A program made the translations under genes and the position numbers. This document shows positions 37,610 to 45,132 of a stretch of DNA of 64,000 bases, piece by piece. This stretch comes from Sphingomonas sanxanigenens DSM 19645 = NX02 (lineage in GTDB: Bacteria; Pseudomonadota; Alphaproteobacteria; Sphingomonadales; Sphingomonadaceae), in the NCBI RefSeq assembly GCF_000512205.2, contig NZ_CP006644.1, positions 372,001 to 436,000 on the forward strand, written 5' to 3'. The notes under the pieces were generated by a model. The model was not told the origin of the DNA, did no database searches, and worked only from the letters and a program-made list of their open reading frames with translations. The stretch's first letter is position 1, and each line of letters starts with the position of its first letter.

Positions 37610-38355
37610 TCAGATCACTTGCTGAACATCTGCGTCGGCCGGCGGCAACGAGTAGCCGTGCGCCTTGATGTGGCGGAACAGAGTGCGCGGATCTCCGGCG
37701 CCGACGATCCGGCCGTCGATCATCAGATGGCCGACATCGGCTTGGACATAGTCGAGAATGAAGCCGGTGTGCGTGATCACAAGCGCGGTGCGATGCGGAT
37801 CGGCGGGTGTATCGGCGCCGAGCAACCTTTCGATGGCTTTGCCGACGGCCGCGATATGTTCAAGGTCCACCCCGCTCTCCGGTTCGTCGAAAAGGCACAG
37901 ATCGGGACGCTTGAGGAAAAGCTTCAGGATCTCCCACCGTTTGATCTCGCCGCCCGAGAAGCGACATTGACATCGCGTTCGGCAAAACTCCCAAAATCGA
38001 GCGCCGAGGCTTCCGCTTCCAGCAGCGCGGTGGACCCGATCGCTGCCGTGAAGGCCTCGACCGTAACGCCGTCCAAAGCCGGCGGACGCTGGAACGACAT
38101 GCCGAGGCCCATCTGCGCTCGCTGATCCACGGGGAGCAGATCGACACGCTGACCCTTGAACCAGATCTCTCCCGCCGTGACCCGATAGGGCGAAAGACCC
38201 ATGATCGTCGCGAGAAGCGACGATTTGCCCGATCCGTTCGGGCCGAACAGCACATGCGTCTCGCCGGTCGGGATCGTGAGATTCACGCCGTGCAGGACAG
38301 GCAGGCCGTCCGCTGACACATGCAGATTGCGGATGTCCAAAAGGATATCGGTCAA
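37610..38355 (-). pseudogene. SufC-like ABC ATPase, single-base frameshift
   Basis: The N-terminal half carries the Walker A motif LFGPNGSGKSSLLATIMG and Q-loop region FQRPPALDGV. The C-terminal half, in another frame, carries FSGGEIKRWEILKLFL (ABC signature), CLFDEPESGVDLEH (Walker B) and VITHTGFIL (H-loop). The break is at 37961-37962, where GTC-GC-TTC appears in place of an expected GTC-GGC-TTC (DVNVGFSGGE); a single missing G restores everything. All catalytic motifs are otherwise intact, so this is either a very recent mutation or a sequencing error. The start is probably TTG at 38355 with GGAG eight bases upstream. A shared-motif site lies about 57 bp before the start. Confidence 0.85.
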
Positions 38356-38402
38356 ACGTAAATCTCCTTTGCTCCCCAAGCTCCCACGTCGATGCCTCCC
38401 GG

Positions 38403-38422
38403 AATATCTGTAAGGATACGTA
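38403..38422 (-). promoter_or_regulatory. Candidate operator D (shared motif, weaker), upstream of sufC
   Basis: Read toward sufC: TACGTATCCTTACAGATATT. It keeps the CGTA and AGATATT ends of the shared motif but the central CCCG is degenerate. It is centred about 57 bp from the proposed TTG start, matching the spacing at sites A and B and in the same orientation. Confidence 0.35.
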
Positions 38423-38423
38423 G

Positions 38424-38857
38424 TTCGGGGTGGCGCAAACGATGCGCATTATAGGGCGCACGCAATCATTTGGTTCGGGTCGAAATGAACTACCCTGTGG
38501 ACAGGCGCCGGCTAAAATCATAGCGTGCGCCGGCCTTTCCGATCTTGATCGTGAGGAAAAGGTCGCAAATGGCGCGTTGAACATAGGCTCTCGGCTTCGG
38601 TCGGGCGGCCTGCGAAATAGAAGACCTTCGGGGAATACGCAGGGCGCGTTTTCCTATGTTTGCGCGCGATCAACCGTCCCGGCTGGCGGGGCGGCAGCGG
38701 GAGTGCGTCATGTCTCTGTCCTCTTCGATGCGATACGCGGGATGGTTCGCCGCCCATCCAGAGCGCCGCCGTTCTGCGCGAGCAACCGTGTGGCTTTGGC
38801 TATCGTCTTCCGACATTGGATTATCAACCGGGCTACTTGTGGGTCGTTGGTGAACTC
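38424..38857. other. Divergent regulatory region between sufC and fixL
   Basis: About 430 bp with no convincing gene. The plus-strand frame leading into fixL lacks family homology and the minus-strand frames are short. It must contain the fixL promoter. I saw no TTGAT-N4-ATCAA box. Confidence 0.4.
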
Positions 38858-40747
38858 ATGGTGGCCGGTAGTGAGACACAGGTGAAGCGCTCCCAGGCGT
38901 TGGCGTCGATCCTCACGGTAACCACAGTCCTGATCGCAATCGTTGCTCGCTACACGCTTAAACCCTGGCTCGTTGCCGGCGAGCCGTATTTCCTCTTCTG
39001 CGTGGCCGTGTTGTTCGCTGCTATCGCCGGGGGCGCGCGCCAGGCGCTGCTCGCTGCGATCCTGTCGGTTGTCGCTGCAACGGTGCTCGAACTGGCCGAA
39101 CCGTCCACCATGTTCGATACGATCAGCGTTGTAACAGCCCTGGTGCTGGCCGGCGGCATCATATTGTTCGCCGCGGGCAATGCGCCCTGGCAGCGGCGTT
39201 CACGCCAGGAGAATGAGCGAGTCGCGGCCCGTCTGCGTGAGGGAGCGGCCGCTGCCGAAGAATTGAATCTGTTGATAGACGGCGCGGAGGGTTATGCGAT
39301 CTACATGCTGGATCCCGGGGGCCGGGTCACGATCTGGAACGAGGGTGCCGAGAGGCTGAAAGGCTGGAGCGAGGCAGAGATCGTCGGCAAGGATTGCTCG
39401 ATTTTCTATCCCCTCGACGCAGTGGAGGCAGGCAAGCCAAGCGCAGATCTTGCGCGCGCACGGGAGCTGGGCAAATTCGAGGAAGAGGACTGGCGGGTCC
39501 GCAAGGACGGTTCGGAGTTCCTGGCGCACGTCTCGATTACTGCGCTGCACAACGAGGATGGCACGCTTCGCGGGTTCGGCAAGGTCGTGCGCGACGCCAC
39601 CCAGCAGCGGGCTGCGGAAAGGGCGCTGCAAGCAAATGCCAGCCACCTGCGCTCCATCCTGGCAACGGTCCCCGATGCGATGGTCGTTATCGATGAGCAG
39701 GGCAGCATCCTTTCCTTCAGCACTGCCGCCGAAAAGCTTTTTGGCTATGCGGAAACCGAGGTTGTCGGATCGAATGTCAGCCGGCTCATGCCGTCGCCAG
39801 ATAGAGAGCGGCATGACGGCTATCTCGAACGCTATCTTGTCAGCGGCGAACGCAGGATAATCGGTATTGGCCGCATGGTTCTGGCCAGTCGGCGTGATGG
39901 CTCGACCTTTCCCATGGAGCTCTCGGTGGGTGAGGCGACCAGCGACAAGCAGCGCGTGTTCACTGGCTTCATACGCGATCTTTCCGAGCGACACGAGACG
40001 GAGGAACGTCTTGAGGAGTTGCAATCCAAACTCATCCATGTCGCCCGCGTCAGCGCGATGGGTACGATGGCGTCGACCCTGGCACATGAACTCAACCAGC
40101 CGATCACGGCGGTTGCGAACTATGTGGAGGCTGTGCGGGATTTGCTGGCCGAGGGCAATCCCGACGATCTGCCGATGATCACCGAGGCGCTGAATGATGC
40201 AGCAGGCGAAGCGATCCGCGCGGGACATATCGTTAGGCGGCTGCGTGATTTTGTCGCACGCGGCGAAGTCGAGAAGACGGTTGAGAACCTGCCTGACCTG
40301 ATCGCGGAGGCGGCAGCGCTCGGATTGATCGGTGCGAAGGAGAAGGGCGTTCGGTCCCATTTCGATTTCGACGCTGGCGCAGCGCTGGTACTGGTCGACA
40401 AGGTGCAGATACAGCAGGTTCTGATCAACCTCGTCCGCAACGCGGTCGAGGCGATGGCAAACTCGCCTGAGCGCGAGATATGGGTCTGCACGCGGAAGGA
40501 AGAAGACGGGATGGTCCGCGTCACGGTGGCGGACACGGGCCCGGGTGTCGCTGAGCATGTTGCACAGCAGTTGTTCACCGCCTTCGTGACCACGAAGAGC
40601 GAAGGTATGGGCCTTGGGCTGTCGATCTGCCGGACGATCGTCGAGGCCAATGGGGGACGAATTTTTCTTGAGCCGCGCAAGGGGGGCGGATCGCAGTTTC
40701 ATTTCACGCTCGTCGGAGCGGACGCGGAGAATATGAATGACGGATAG
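38858..40747 (+). CDS. fixL: Oxygen-sensing haem-PAS histidine kinase FixL
   Basis: A 629-residue membrane kinase. Four helices lie within the first 120 residues. A first PAS domain (AIYMLDPGGRVTIWNEGAERLKGWSEAEIVGK) precedes a second, haem-type PAS (AMVVIDEQGSILSFSTAAEKLFGY) with RHDGYLERY and RIIGIGRMV. The haem-ligand His (about 319) and the regulatory Arg (about 339) are 20 residues apart, exactly as His200 and Arg220 of Bradyrhizobium FixL. HisKA follows with STLAHELNQP (phospho-His about 410) and an ATPase domain with NLVRNAVEA, DTGPGV and GLGLSICRTIV. Oxygen bound to the haem should inhibit the kinase. Its last codons overlap fixJ. No nif or fix respiratory genes are nearby. The start is moderately certain. 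Confidence 0.93.
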   Translation: MVAGSETQVKRSQALASILTVTTVLIAIVARYTLKPWLVAGEPYFLFCVAVLFAAIAGGARQALLAAILSVVAATVLELAEPSTMFDTISVVTALVLAGGIILFAAGNAPWQRRSRQENERVAARLREGAAAAEELNLLIDGAEGYAIYMLDPGGRVTIWNEGAERLKGWSEAEIVGKDCSIFYPLDAVEAGKPSADLARARELGKFEEEDWRVRKDGSEFLAHVSITALHNEDGTLRGFGKVVRDATQQRAAERALQANASHLRSILATVPDAMVVIDEQGSILSFSTAAEKLFGYAETEVVGSNVSRLMPSPDRERHDGYLERYLVSGERRIIGIGRMVLASRRDGSTFPMELSVGEATSDKQRVFTGFIRDLSERHETEERLEELQSKLIHVARVSAMGTMASTLAHELNQPITAVANYVEAVRDLLAEGNPDDLPMITEALNDAAGEAIRAGHIVRRLRDFVARGEVEKTVENLPDLIAEAAALGLIGAKEKGVRSHFDFDAGAALVLVDKVQIQQVLINLVRNAVEAMANSPEREIWVCTRKEEDGMVRVTVADTGPGVAEHVAQQLFTAFVTTKSEGMGLGLSICRTIVEANGGRIFLEPRKGGGSQFHFTLVGADAENMNDG

Positions 40748-41360
40748 ACGGATGATCCACATAGTCGATGATGAGGAGGCGATCCGGCGCTCGGCGGGGT
40801 TCATGCTCAAGACGTCGGGATATACGGTCGCCACCTATCCGTCCGGCACCGCATTTCTGCGTGAGGTTCGCCATGTCGAGCCAGGCTGCATCCTCCTTGA
40901 TGTCCGGATGCCGGACATGGACGGGCTCGAGGTGCAGAAGGTTTTGATCGAGCGCGGCGTCGCGATGCCGGTCATCATCCTCACCGGCCATGGCGACATT
41001 TCTATCGCTGTGCGTGCCATGAAGGCTGGAGCGGTCGAATTTATCGAGAAGCCGTTCGAAAAGGCGACGCTGATCGAGGCGATTTCCGCCGGCTTCGAGC
41101 GGCTCGACGGTTTGGGCAGGCGTGCTGAACGCGGTGCGGAAGCGGCCCTGCTGATTGCCGGGTTGACGAGCAGGGAGCAGGATGTGCTCAAAGGACTTGC
41201 CGATGGGCTGCCGAACAAGACGATCGCCTTCGACCTTGGCATATCGCCGCGGACAGTTGAGGTGCATCGGGCGAACCTCATGGCGAAGCTGAATGTGAAG
41301 AGCCTGTCCGAAGCACTGCGCATCGCCTTTGCGGCCAATCTTGGCGATAGAAACGCCTAG
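40737..41360 (+). CDS. fixJ: Response regulator FixJ
   Basis: A 207-residue transcription factor. The receiver (1-120) has VDDEEAIRRS, the phospho-acceptor Asp55 in ILLDVRMPDMDGL, ILTGHGDIS and FIEKPFE. The C-terminal LuxR-type helix-turn-helix (about 140-200) has LTSREQDVLKGLADGLPNKTIAFDLGISPRTVEVHRANLMAKL. It overlaps the end of fixL by 11 bp, so the pair is coupled. In rhizobia FixJ activates fixK and nifA; here neither is present, so it probably acts directly on local genes. It is the leading candidate for binding the shared motif upstream of usp, sufC and the small membrane gene. Confidence 0.94.
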   Translation: MTDRRMIHIVDDEEAIRRSAGFMLKTSGYTVATYPSGTAFLREVRHVEPGCILLDVRMPDMDGLEVQKVLIERGVAMPVIILTGHGDISIAVRAMKAGAVEFIEKPFEKATLIEAISAGFERLDGLGRRAERGAEAALLIAGLTSREQDVLKGLADGLPNKTIAFDLGISPRTVEVHRANLMAKLNVKSLSEALRIAFAANLGDRNA

Positions 41361-41442
41361 GACCAATACGTAATGACGCAACGGGCACCTGTGCGTCATC
41401 TGACCGATCCGGCATGGCTACAGCCGGCGTGTCAGGATTATC

Positions 41443-41865
41443 ATGAACGCACATCTTCCAACTCTCGATGCTACCCGGCCATTCATTATGCTCGTCGAGG
41501 ACGACTCGGCTGTCCGTCGTTCTGCTCAGCTCCTTCTTCACGCAAAAGGTTACGGTGTTCGATCCTATGCCTCGAGCAAGGCGCTGCTTGCCGATCCGAT
41601 TGCCTTGGGAGCTGCATGCCTCGTCACCGACTATCTGATGCCGGAAATTGACGGGCTTGGCGTTCTGCGGGCGCTACGGAGTCATGGCTGGAAGGGACCG
41701 GCAGTGCTCGTTTCCGCCTATCATTCGGCTCGTCTGGTTGAACTGGCAACACGGGAAGGATTTGCCAGCGTCATCGAAAAGCCGCTGCGTGAGCATCGCC
41801 TCGCGGACACTGTTTCCCGGCTCGTTGCGGAAAGCAGGGGACCATCGGGCGGATCTGGGGGATAG
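41443..41865 (+). CDS. Single-domain response regulator receiver
   Basis: A 140-residue stand-alone receiver with acidic pair VEDDSAVRRS, phospho-Asp63 in LVTDYLMPEIDG, VSAYHS (switch Ser/Thr region) and IEKPLREHRL. There is no output domain. It may be a phosphate sink or an adaptor for FixL, similar in idea to stand-alone receivers near FixLJ in other alphaproteobacteria. It lies 82 bp after fixJ. A TACGTA-containing sequence (ATACGTAATGACGC) is about 70 bp before the start and may be a degenerate regulatory site. Confidence 0.88.
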   Translation: MNAHLPTLDATRPFIMLVEDDSAVRRSAQLLLHAKGYGVRSYASSKALLADPIALGAACLVTDYLMPEIDGLGVLRALRSHGWKGPAVLVSAYHSARLVELATREGFASVIEKPLREHRLADTVSRLVAESRGPSGGSGG

Positions 41866-41965
41866 GCAGAGCAAGCGCTCGTTATTGTCCCCGCTGTCGA
41901 AGATCGCGAGACGGAGCAAGGGGAGCGGATGCGCCATCGCACTGGTATTCGATCGAGGGACGGTG

Positions 41966-43543
41966 ATGAACACGGAAGAGTCTGTTTCGCTCACATTTCA
42001 TGGCGCTGGGCGCACAGTGACCGGTTCGTGTATGGAAGTCGCTCATGGTAAGCGTCGCCTTCTGATCGACTGTGGGTTGTTTCAGGGTTCACGTAGCCTG
42101 GAAGGGCTGAACCATCGTGCGTTTGCGTTCAGGCCGAGCGAAATCGACGCCGTGATCGTGACGCATGCTCACATGGACCACTGTGGGTTACTGCCCAAAC
42201 TCGTTGCGTCGGGTTACGCCGGCAAGGTCTGGTGTACTGCGCCGACACGTGATTTGCTCGCGTTCATGCTGCCCGATGCGGGCAGGATCCAGGAGAACGA
42301 TACGGCGCGGCGTAATCGGCGGCAGGATCGCGCTGGCGAGGAGCCGTTCGAACCCATCTTTACGGAGCACGACGGGACACAGGCGGCACGCCACGCTTGT
42401 GCGGTGCCACTGGAGACCTGGTTCGAGCCGGTGCCGGGCATTCGGGCTCGCCTATGGAATGCAGGACATATCCTCGGTTCTGCTTCGGTCGAACTGGTTG
42501 TCGGCGGACAGCGTTTGCTATTCTCGGGGGATCTTGGCCCCGAGCACAAGGCGTTCCATCCAGATCCGGCCGCTCCCTCTGGCTTCGACCATATTGTTTG
42601 CGAGAGCACCTATGGCGACCAGACGCGGAAGCAATACACCATCCGCCAACGCCGTACCTTGCTCCAAGGGGAGATCAGGGAGGCCATCGCGGCGGGCGGG
42701 AACCTCGTCATTCCGGTATTCGCGCTCGAGCGAACGCAGGAGTTGCTCCTCGATATTGCCAGCCTGATCAACGCGGGCAGGCTGCCTCGCGTACCGGTTT
42801 ACATCGATTCGCCCTTGGCTGGGCGAGCGACAGAGGTGTTCGGACGCCATGCTGACGCGCTCGAAGACATGGGGAAGGGCAGGATCTTCGATCATCCTGC
42901 GTTTCACTATGTCGAAACTTCGACGGATTCGATCGCGCTCAACGCTGCGTCGGGGGCGATTATCCTGGCTGCGTCCGGGATGTGCGAGGGTGGCCGCATC
43001 CGGCATCACCTCTGGCATAATCTGGCGCGTGCGGACTCGACGATTCTCTTCGTAGGATTTCAGGCCGCCGGAACGCTGGGACGCACCATCCTCGATGGTG
43101 CAAAGCGCGTGCGCATGTCGGGCCGCACGATCGTCGTCCAGGCCCGGATCCGGCAGATCGAAAGCTACACCGGGCACGCTGATCGCGATGGCCTTATCGG
43201 ATGGATTGAGGACCGGCATCCTATCACGGGAAGCCTTTTTCTCACACATGGCGAAGCCCGAACCATCGAATTGCTGGGCGCCGAACTGGCTGCGCGCGGT
43301 GCGGCAAGAGCGGTCATGTCCCCTGCCATTGGCGATTGCTACCATCTTGCTCGCGCTGGCGCGGCTACCCTCATCGATGGAACCCATGACGAAGCCAACG
43401 AGGCAATCGGCCTAGACTGGCGAAACATGTGCGCGGGTCTCCTCGCCAATCTCAAGGAGGAACTCAAAGCGCTTCCGACGAACGCCGCGCGATCAGCCGC
43501 GCTGCGCGGCATGATGGACGCCCTGGCTCGACCGGCGGACTGA
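41966..43543 (+). CDS. MBL-fold/beta-CASP RNA-processing-type hydrolase
   Basis: A 525-residue metallo-beta-lactamase protein of the beta-CASP group. The metal motif THAHMDHCGLLPKL (HxHxDH) is near residue 60. Further metal-binding blocks include WNAGHILGSAS and FSGDLGP. The beta-CASP region has IPVFALERTQELLLDI, YIDSPLAGRATEVF and ILAASGMCEGGRIRHHL. The C-terminal RMMBL motif is VQARIRQIESYTGHADRDGLIGWI, which supports RNA or nucleic-acid cleavage. GAGGGA precedes the ATG. Location after the FixLJ cluster suggests post-transcriptional adjustment in low oxygen, which is inference. Targets are unknown. Confidence 0.9.
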   Translation: MNTEESVSLTFHGAGRTVTGSCMEVAHGKRRLLIDCGLFQGSRSLEGLNHRAFAFRPSEIDAVIVTHAHMDHCGLLPKLVASGYAGKVWCTAPTRDLLAFMLPDAGRIQENDTARRNRRQDRAGEEPFEPIFTEHDGTQAARHACAVPLETWFEPVPGIRARLWNAGHILGSASVELVVGGQRLLFSGDLGPEHKAFHPDPAAPSGFDHIVCESTYGDQTRKQYTIRQRRTLLQGEIREAIAAGGNLVIPVFALERTQELLLDIASLINAGRLPRVPVYIDSPLAGRATEVFGRHADALEDMGKGRIFDHPAFHYVETSTDSIALNAASGAIILAASGMCEGGRIRHHLWHNLARADSTILFVGFQAAGTLGRTILDGAKRVRMSGRTIVVQARIRQIESYTGHADRDGLIGWIEDRHPITGSLFLTHGEARTIELLGAELAARGAARAVMSPAIGDCYHLARAGAATLIDGTHDEANEAIGLDWRNMCAGLLANLKEELKALPTNAARSAALRGMMDALARPAD

Positions 43544-44061
43544 AAGAGGGCTTGGCTTGGACATCACCGGAAGCTTGGGACGATCGACTATGGGTTTGTC
43601 GCACCGGTGATCAGGAGAGGGACGTTAAGGGGAAGGGCGCGCGCAAGCCGAATCGGAAAAAGCCTCGATCCTGCGGGTGGGGCTCAATGGCCGGCGCAGC
43701 ATCCCGCTGGTGCGCGCTGCGGATGATATGCTCAAAGAGGGAGCATATTTCCCGCCCGCTTGCCCGTCGAGCTGAAGAGACTTGCCGGGCGAGAATGCGA
43801 AGTGGTGGCTCCAATTGGGCAGCGCCTTGTCGAGCCTCGTAGGGGCAAGGCCTGATTTCATCCGGGCAACTGCTGCCACCACTGTGCGGTGGAGAGACTC
43901 TGCGATCCTATCCAGGGGGCGGGCACGTGCATCAGGGCACCAGCGGCCATCTCGAGATTCGCTCCTCCAGAGTGATCCGCTAGTGCAGATGCAGCAGGGA
44001 AATCGCACTACGTAGATGTCCTCTCGCAAGGAGGACGGCTCGTATCCGGTGCCCCGGACCT
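43544..44061. other. Gene-free region with possible decayed frames
   Basis: About 520 bp with no intact gene. Around 43639-43780 one plus frame reads AESEKASILRVGLNGRRSIP followed by a stop, and a neighbouring frame reads FPARLPVELKRLAGRECEVV and stops. Their composition looks coding-like, suggesting a broken gene, but I do not recognise the family. A CTACGTAG palindrome occurs at about 44008-44015. Confidence 0.35.
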
Positions 44062-44080
44062 TAGTAACTTCCCGGATATT
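44062..44080 (+). promoter_or_regulatory. Candidate operator B (shared motif), upstream of small membrane gene
   Basis: TAGTAACTTCCCGGATATT. Compared with operator A (CCGTAATATCCCGCATATT), 13 of 19 positions are identical, including GTAA, TCCCG and ATATT. It is centred about 65 bp upstream of the ATG at 44136 in the same orientation as site A. Confidence 0.5.
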
Positions 44081-44135
44081 TCCACTTCGGGCGCAGCGCT
44101 AGCAACGTCGGCGAAACTACCATTGGGAGGCTATG

Positions 44136-44330
44136 ATGACGGATCGCAGACGTGCCGCGGTTGCCGGTCGGATCGAACAGAGTCGTATAAGGCTGCAGGT
44201 CGGTCTAGGTCTCTTCCTGAGCATATTGCTCGTTCAAGGCGTCGTCTCGATGACGCTGCCTGGCAAGCAGGGGACAGAGGTCGCCAACGTGCAAGACCGC
44301 TTTGCCGTGGCCGAGTTGTCGGCCCGTTGA
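44136..44330 (+). CDS. Small single-span membrane protein
   Basis: A 64-residue protein, MTDRRRAAVAGRIEQSRIRL, then a hydrophobic stretch VGLGLFLSILLVQGVVSMTL and a polar C-terminus. The positive N-terminus suggests it faces the cytoplasm with a single helix. GGGAGG lies five bases before the ATG at 44136, a strong ribosome site. An upstream copy of the shared motif suggests it belongs to the local stress regulon. The last codons overlap the first residues of a broken CoA-transferase. I do not recognise the family. Confidence 0.7.
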   Translation: MTDRRRAAVAGRIEQSRIRLQVGLGLFLSILLVQGVVSMTLPGKQGTEVANVQDRFAVAELSAR

Positions 44331-44466
44331 GCCAAGCCAACCGCATCGCAAATCCCGCGCTCGCCAAGAAGGTGACGCCCGCCGAGGCCGCTGCGGCGCT
44401 CATCGGGCACAACTGTTGCTACGAGCGGCCTTTCCGGGTTCCGGCTATTCATAGGGCGCAGGCTTA
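44326..44466 (+). pseudogene. Succinate CoA-transferase remnant (N-terminus only)
   Basis: The frame LSQANRIANPALAKKVTPAE then AAAALIGHNC matches the opening of Cat1/AarC-type CoA-transferases (compare [22 protein letters not shown] at the start of the intact gene at 6098-7618). After a frameshift, other frames give TSGLSG and FPGSGYS, corresponding to the [11 protein letters not shown] motif, followed by a stop. The remaining 460 residues are missing; the next gene is on the other strand. It is a truncation remnant. Confidence 0.75.
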
Positions 44467-44489
44467 ATAAATCGGGCAAAAGCTAGTCC

Positions 44490-45095
44490 CTAACCGGACC
44501 TGTCAGGTCTGAACCTTGCAACGCGCCAGAAATAAAATGCCAGCAGGCAGGCCATTATGATGCTGCTGGCCGGTCCCAGATAGCGATCCACCGCGTCAAA
44601 GCGTTCGCCGAGCGCATATCCCGCCAGGCCCAATGCACAGGTCCATAGCCCGGAACCGAGAATTGTCAGCGGGATGAAGCGAACGAGCGGAATCTCGAAT
44701 ATGCCGGCCGGGATCGAAATCAGCGTTCGCAACCCGGGGATGACGTGGGCGCTAGGGACGGCCCAGTTTCGATGCCGGCAGAACCAGTCTTCGAGACGGC
44801 TGATATCGTTCCCATCCAGGGTGAGCCAACGTCCATGTCGATCGGCCCAACGTCGGAGCCGTTCTTCGTTCACGATGCGAGCGACGCTATACCAGAATAG
44901 CGCACCTGCGACCGTGCCGGTCATTCCCGACAGCAAAACGCCAACGAGGCTGAGCTTTCCCTGGGCGGCGCTGTAGCCAGCCAAAGGCATGATAAGCTCC
45001 GACGGGATCGGCGGGAAGAGATTCTCGAGGAACATGAGCAAGCCTATGCCCAGATAGCCCATGGATTCGACGAGATCGGAGATCCAGTTCGTCAC
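44490..45095 (-). CDS. DedA-family membrane protein
   Basis: A 201-residue inner-membrane protein of the DedA/VTT family of lipid scramblase-like and proton-linked transport proteins. Motifs visible are FLENLFPPIPSELIMPLAGY, the re-entrant loop with conserved E and P, and RHRNWAVPSAHVIPGLRTLISIPAG, the F/R-x-x-P-x-x-R block. A C-terminal helix (LGPASSIIMACLLAFYFW) closes it. The start is GTG with no obvious ribosome site, so the first few residues may be off. It lies 37 bp downstream of the antiporter gene on the same strand and may be co-transcribed with it. Confidence 0.88.
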   Translation of the reverse strand: MTNWISDLVESMGYLGIGLLMFLENLFPPIPSELIMPLAGYSAAQGKLSLVGVLLSGMTGTVAGALFWYSVARIVNEERLRRWADRHGRWLTLDGNDISRLEDWFCRHRNWAVPSAHVIPGLRTLISIPAGIFEIPLVRFIPLTILGSGLWTCALGLAGYALGERFDAVDRYLGPASSIIMACLLAFYFWRVARFRPDRSG

Positions 45096-45132
45096 GATCG
45101 ATGGCTGCCAAAACGCATTGTATTATGAATCC

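Noticed and set aside
37924-38379. Programmed frameshifting in sufC
   Set aside because: There is no slippery heptamer or clear downstream stimulator at the break; a simple missing G explains it. Kept only as a remote alternative.
38380-38857. FNR/FixK boxes in the FixL region and other spacers
   Set aside because: I looked for TTGAT-N4-ATCAA and TTGAC-N4-GTCAA by eye in the main intergenic regions and found no match. This is a visual check, not a scan.
38858-41360. FixLJ as evidence of nitrogen fixation
   Set aside because: No nif, fixABCX, fixNOQP or fixK gene is in the window. FixLJ alone is common in non-diazotrophs.
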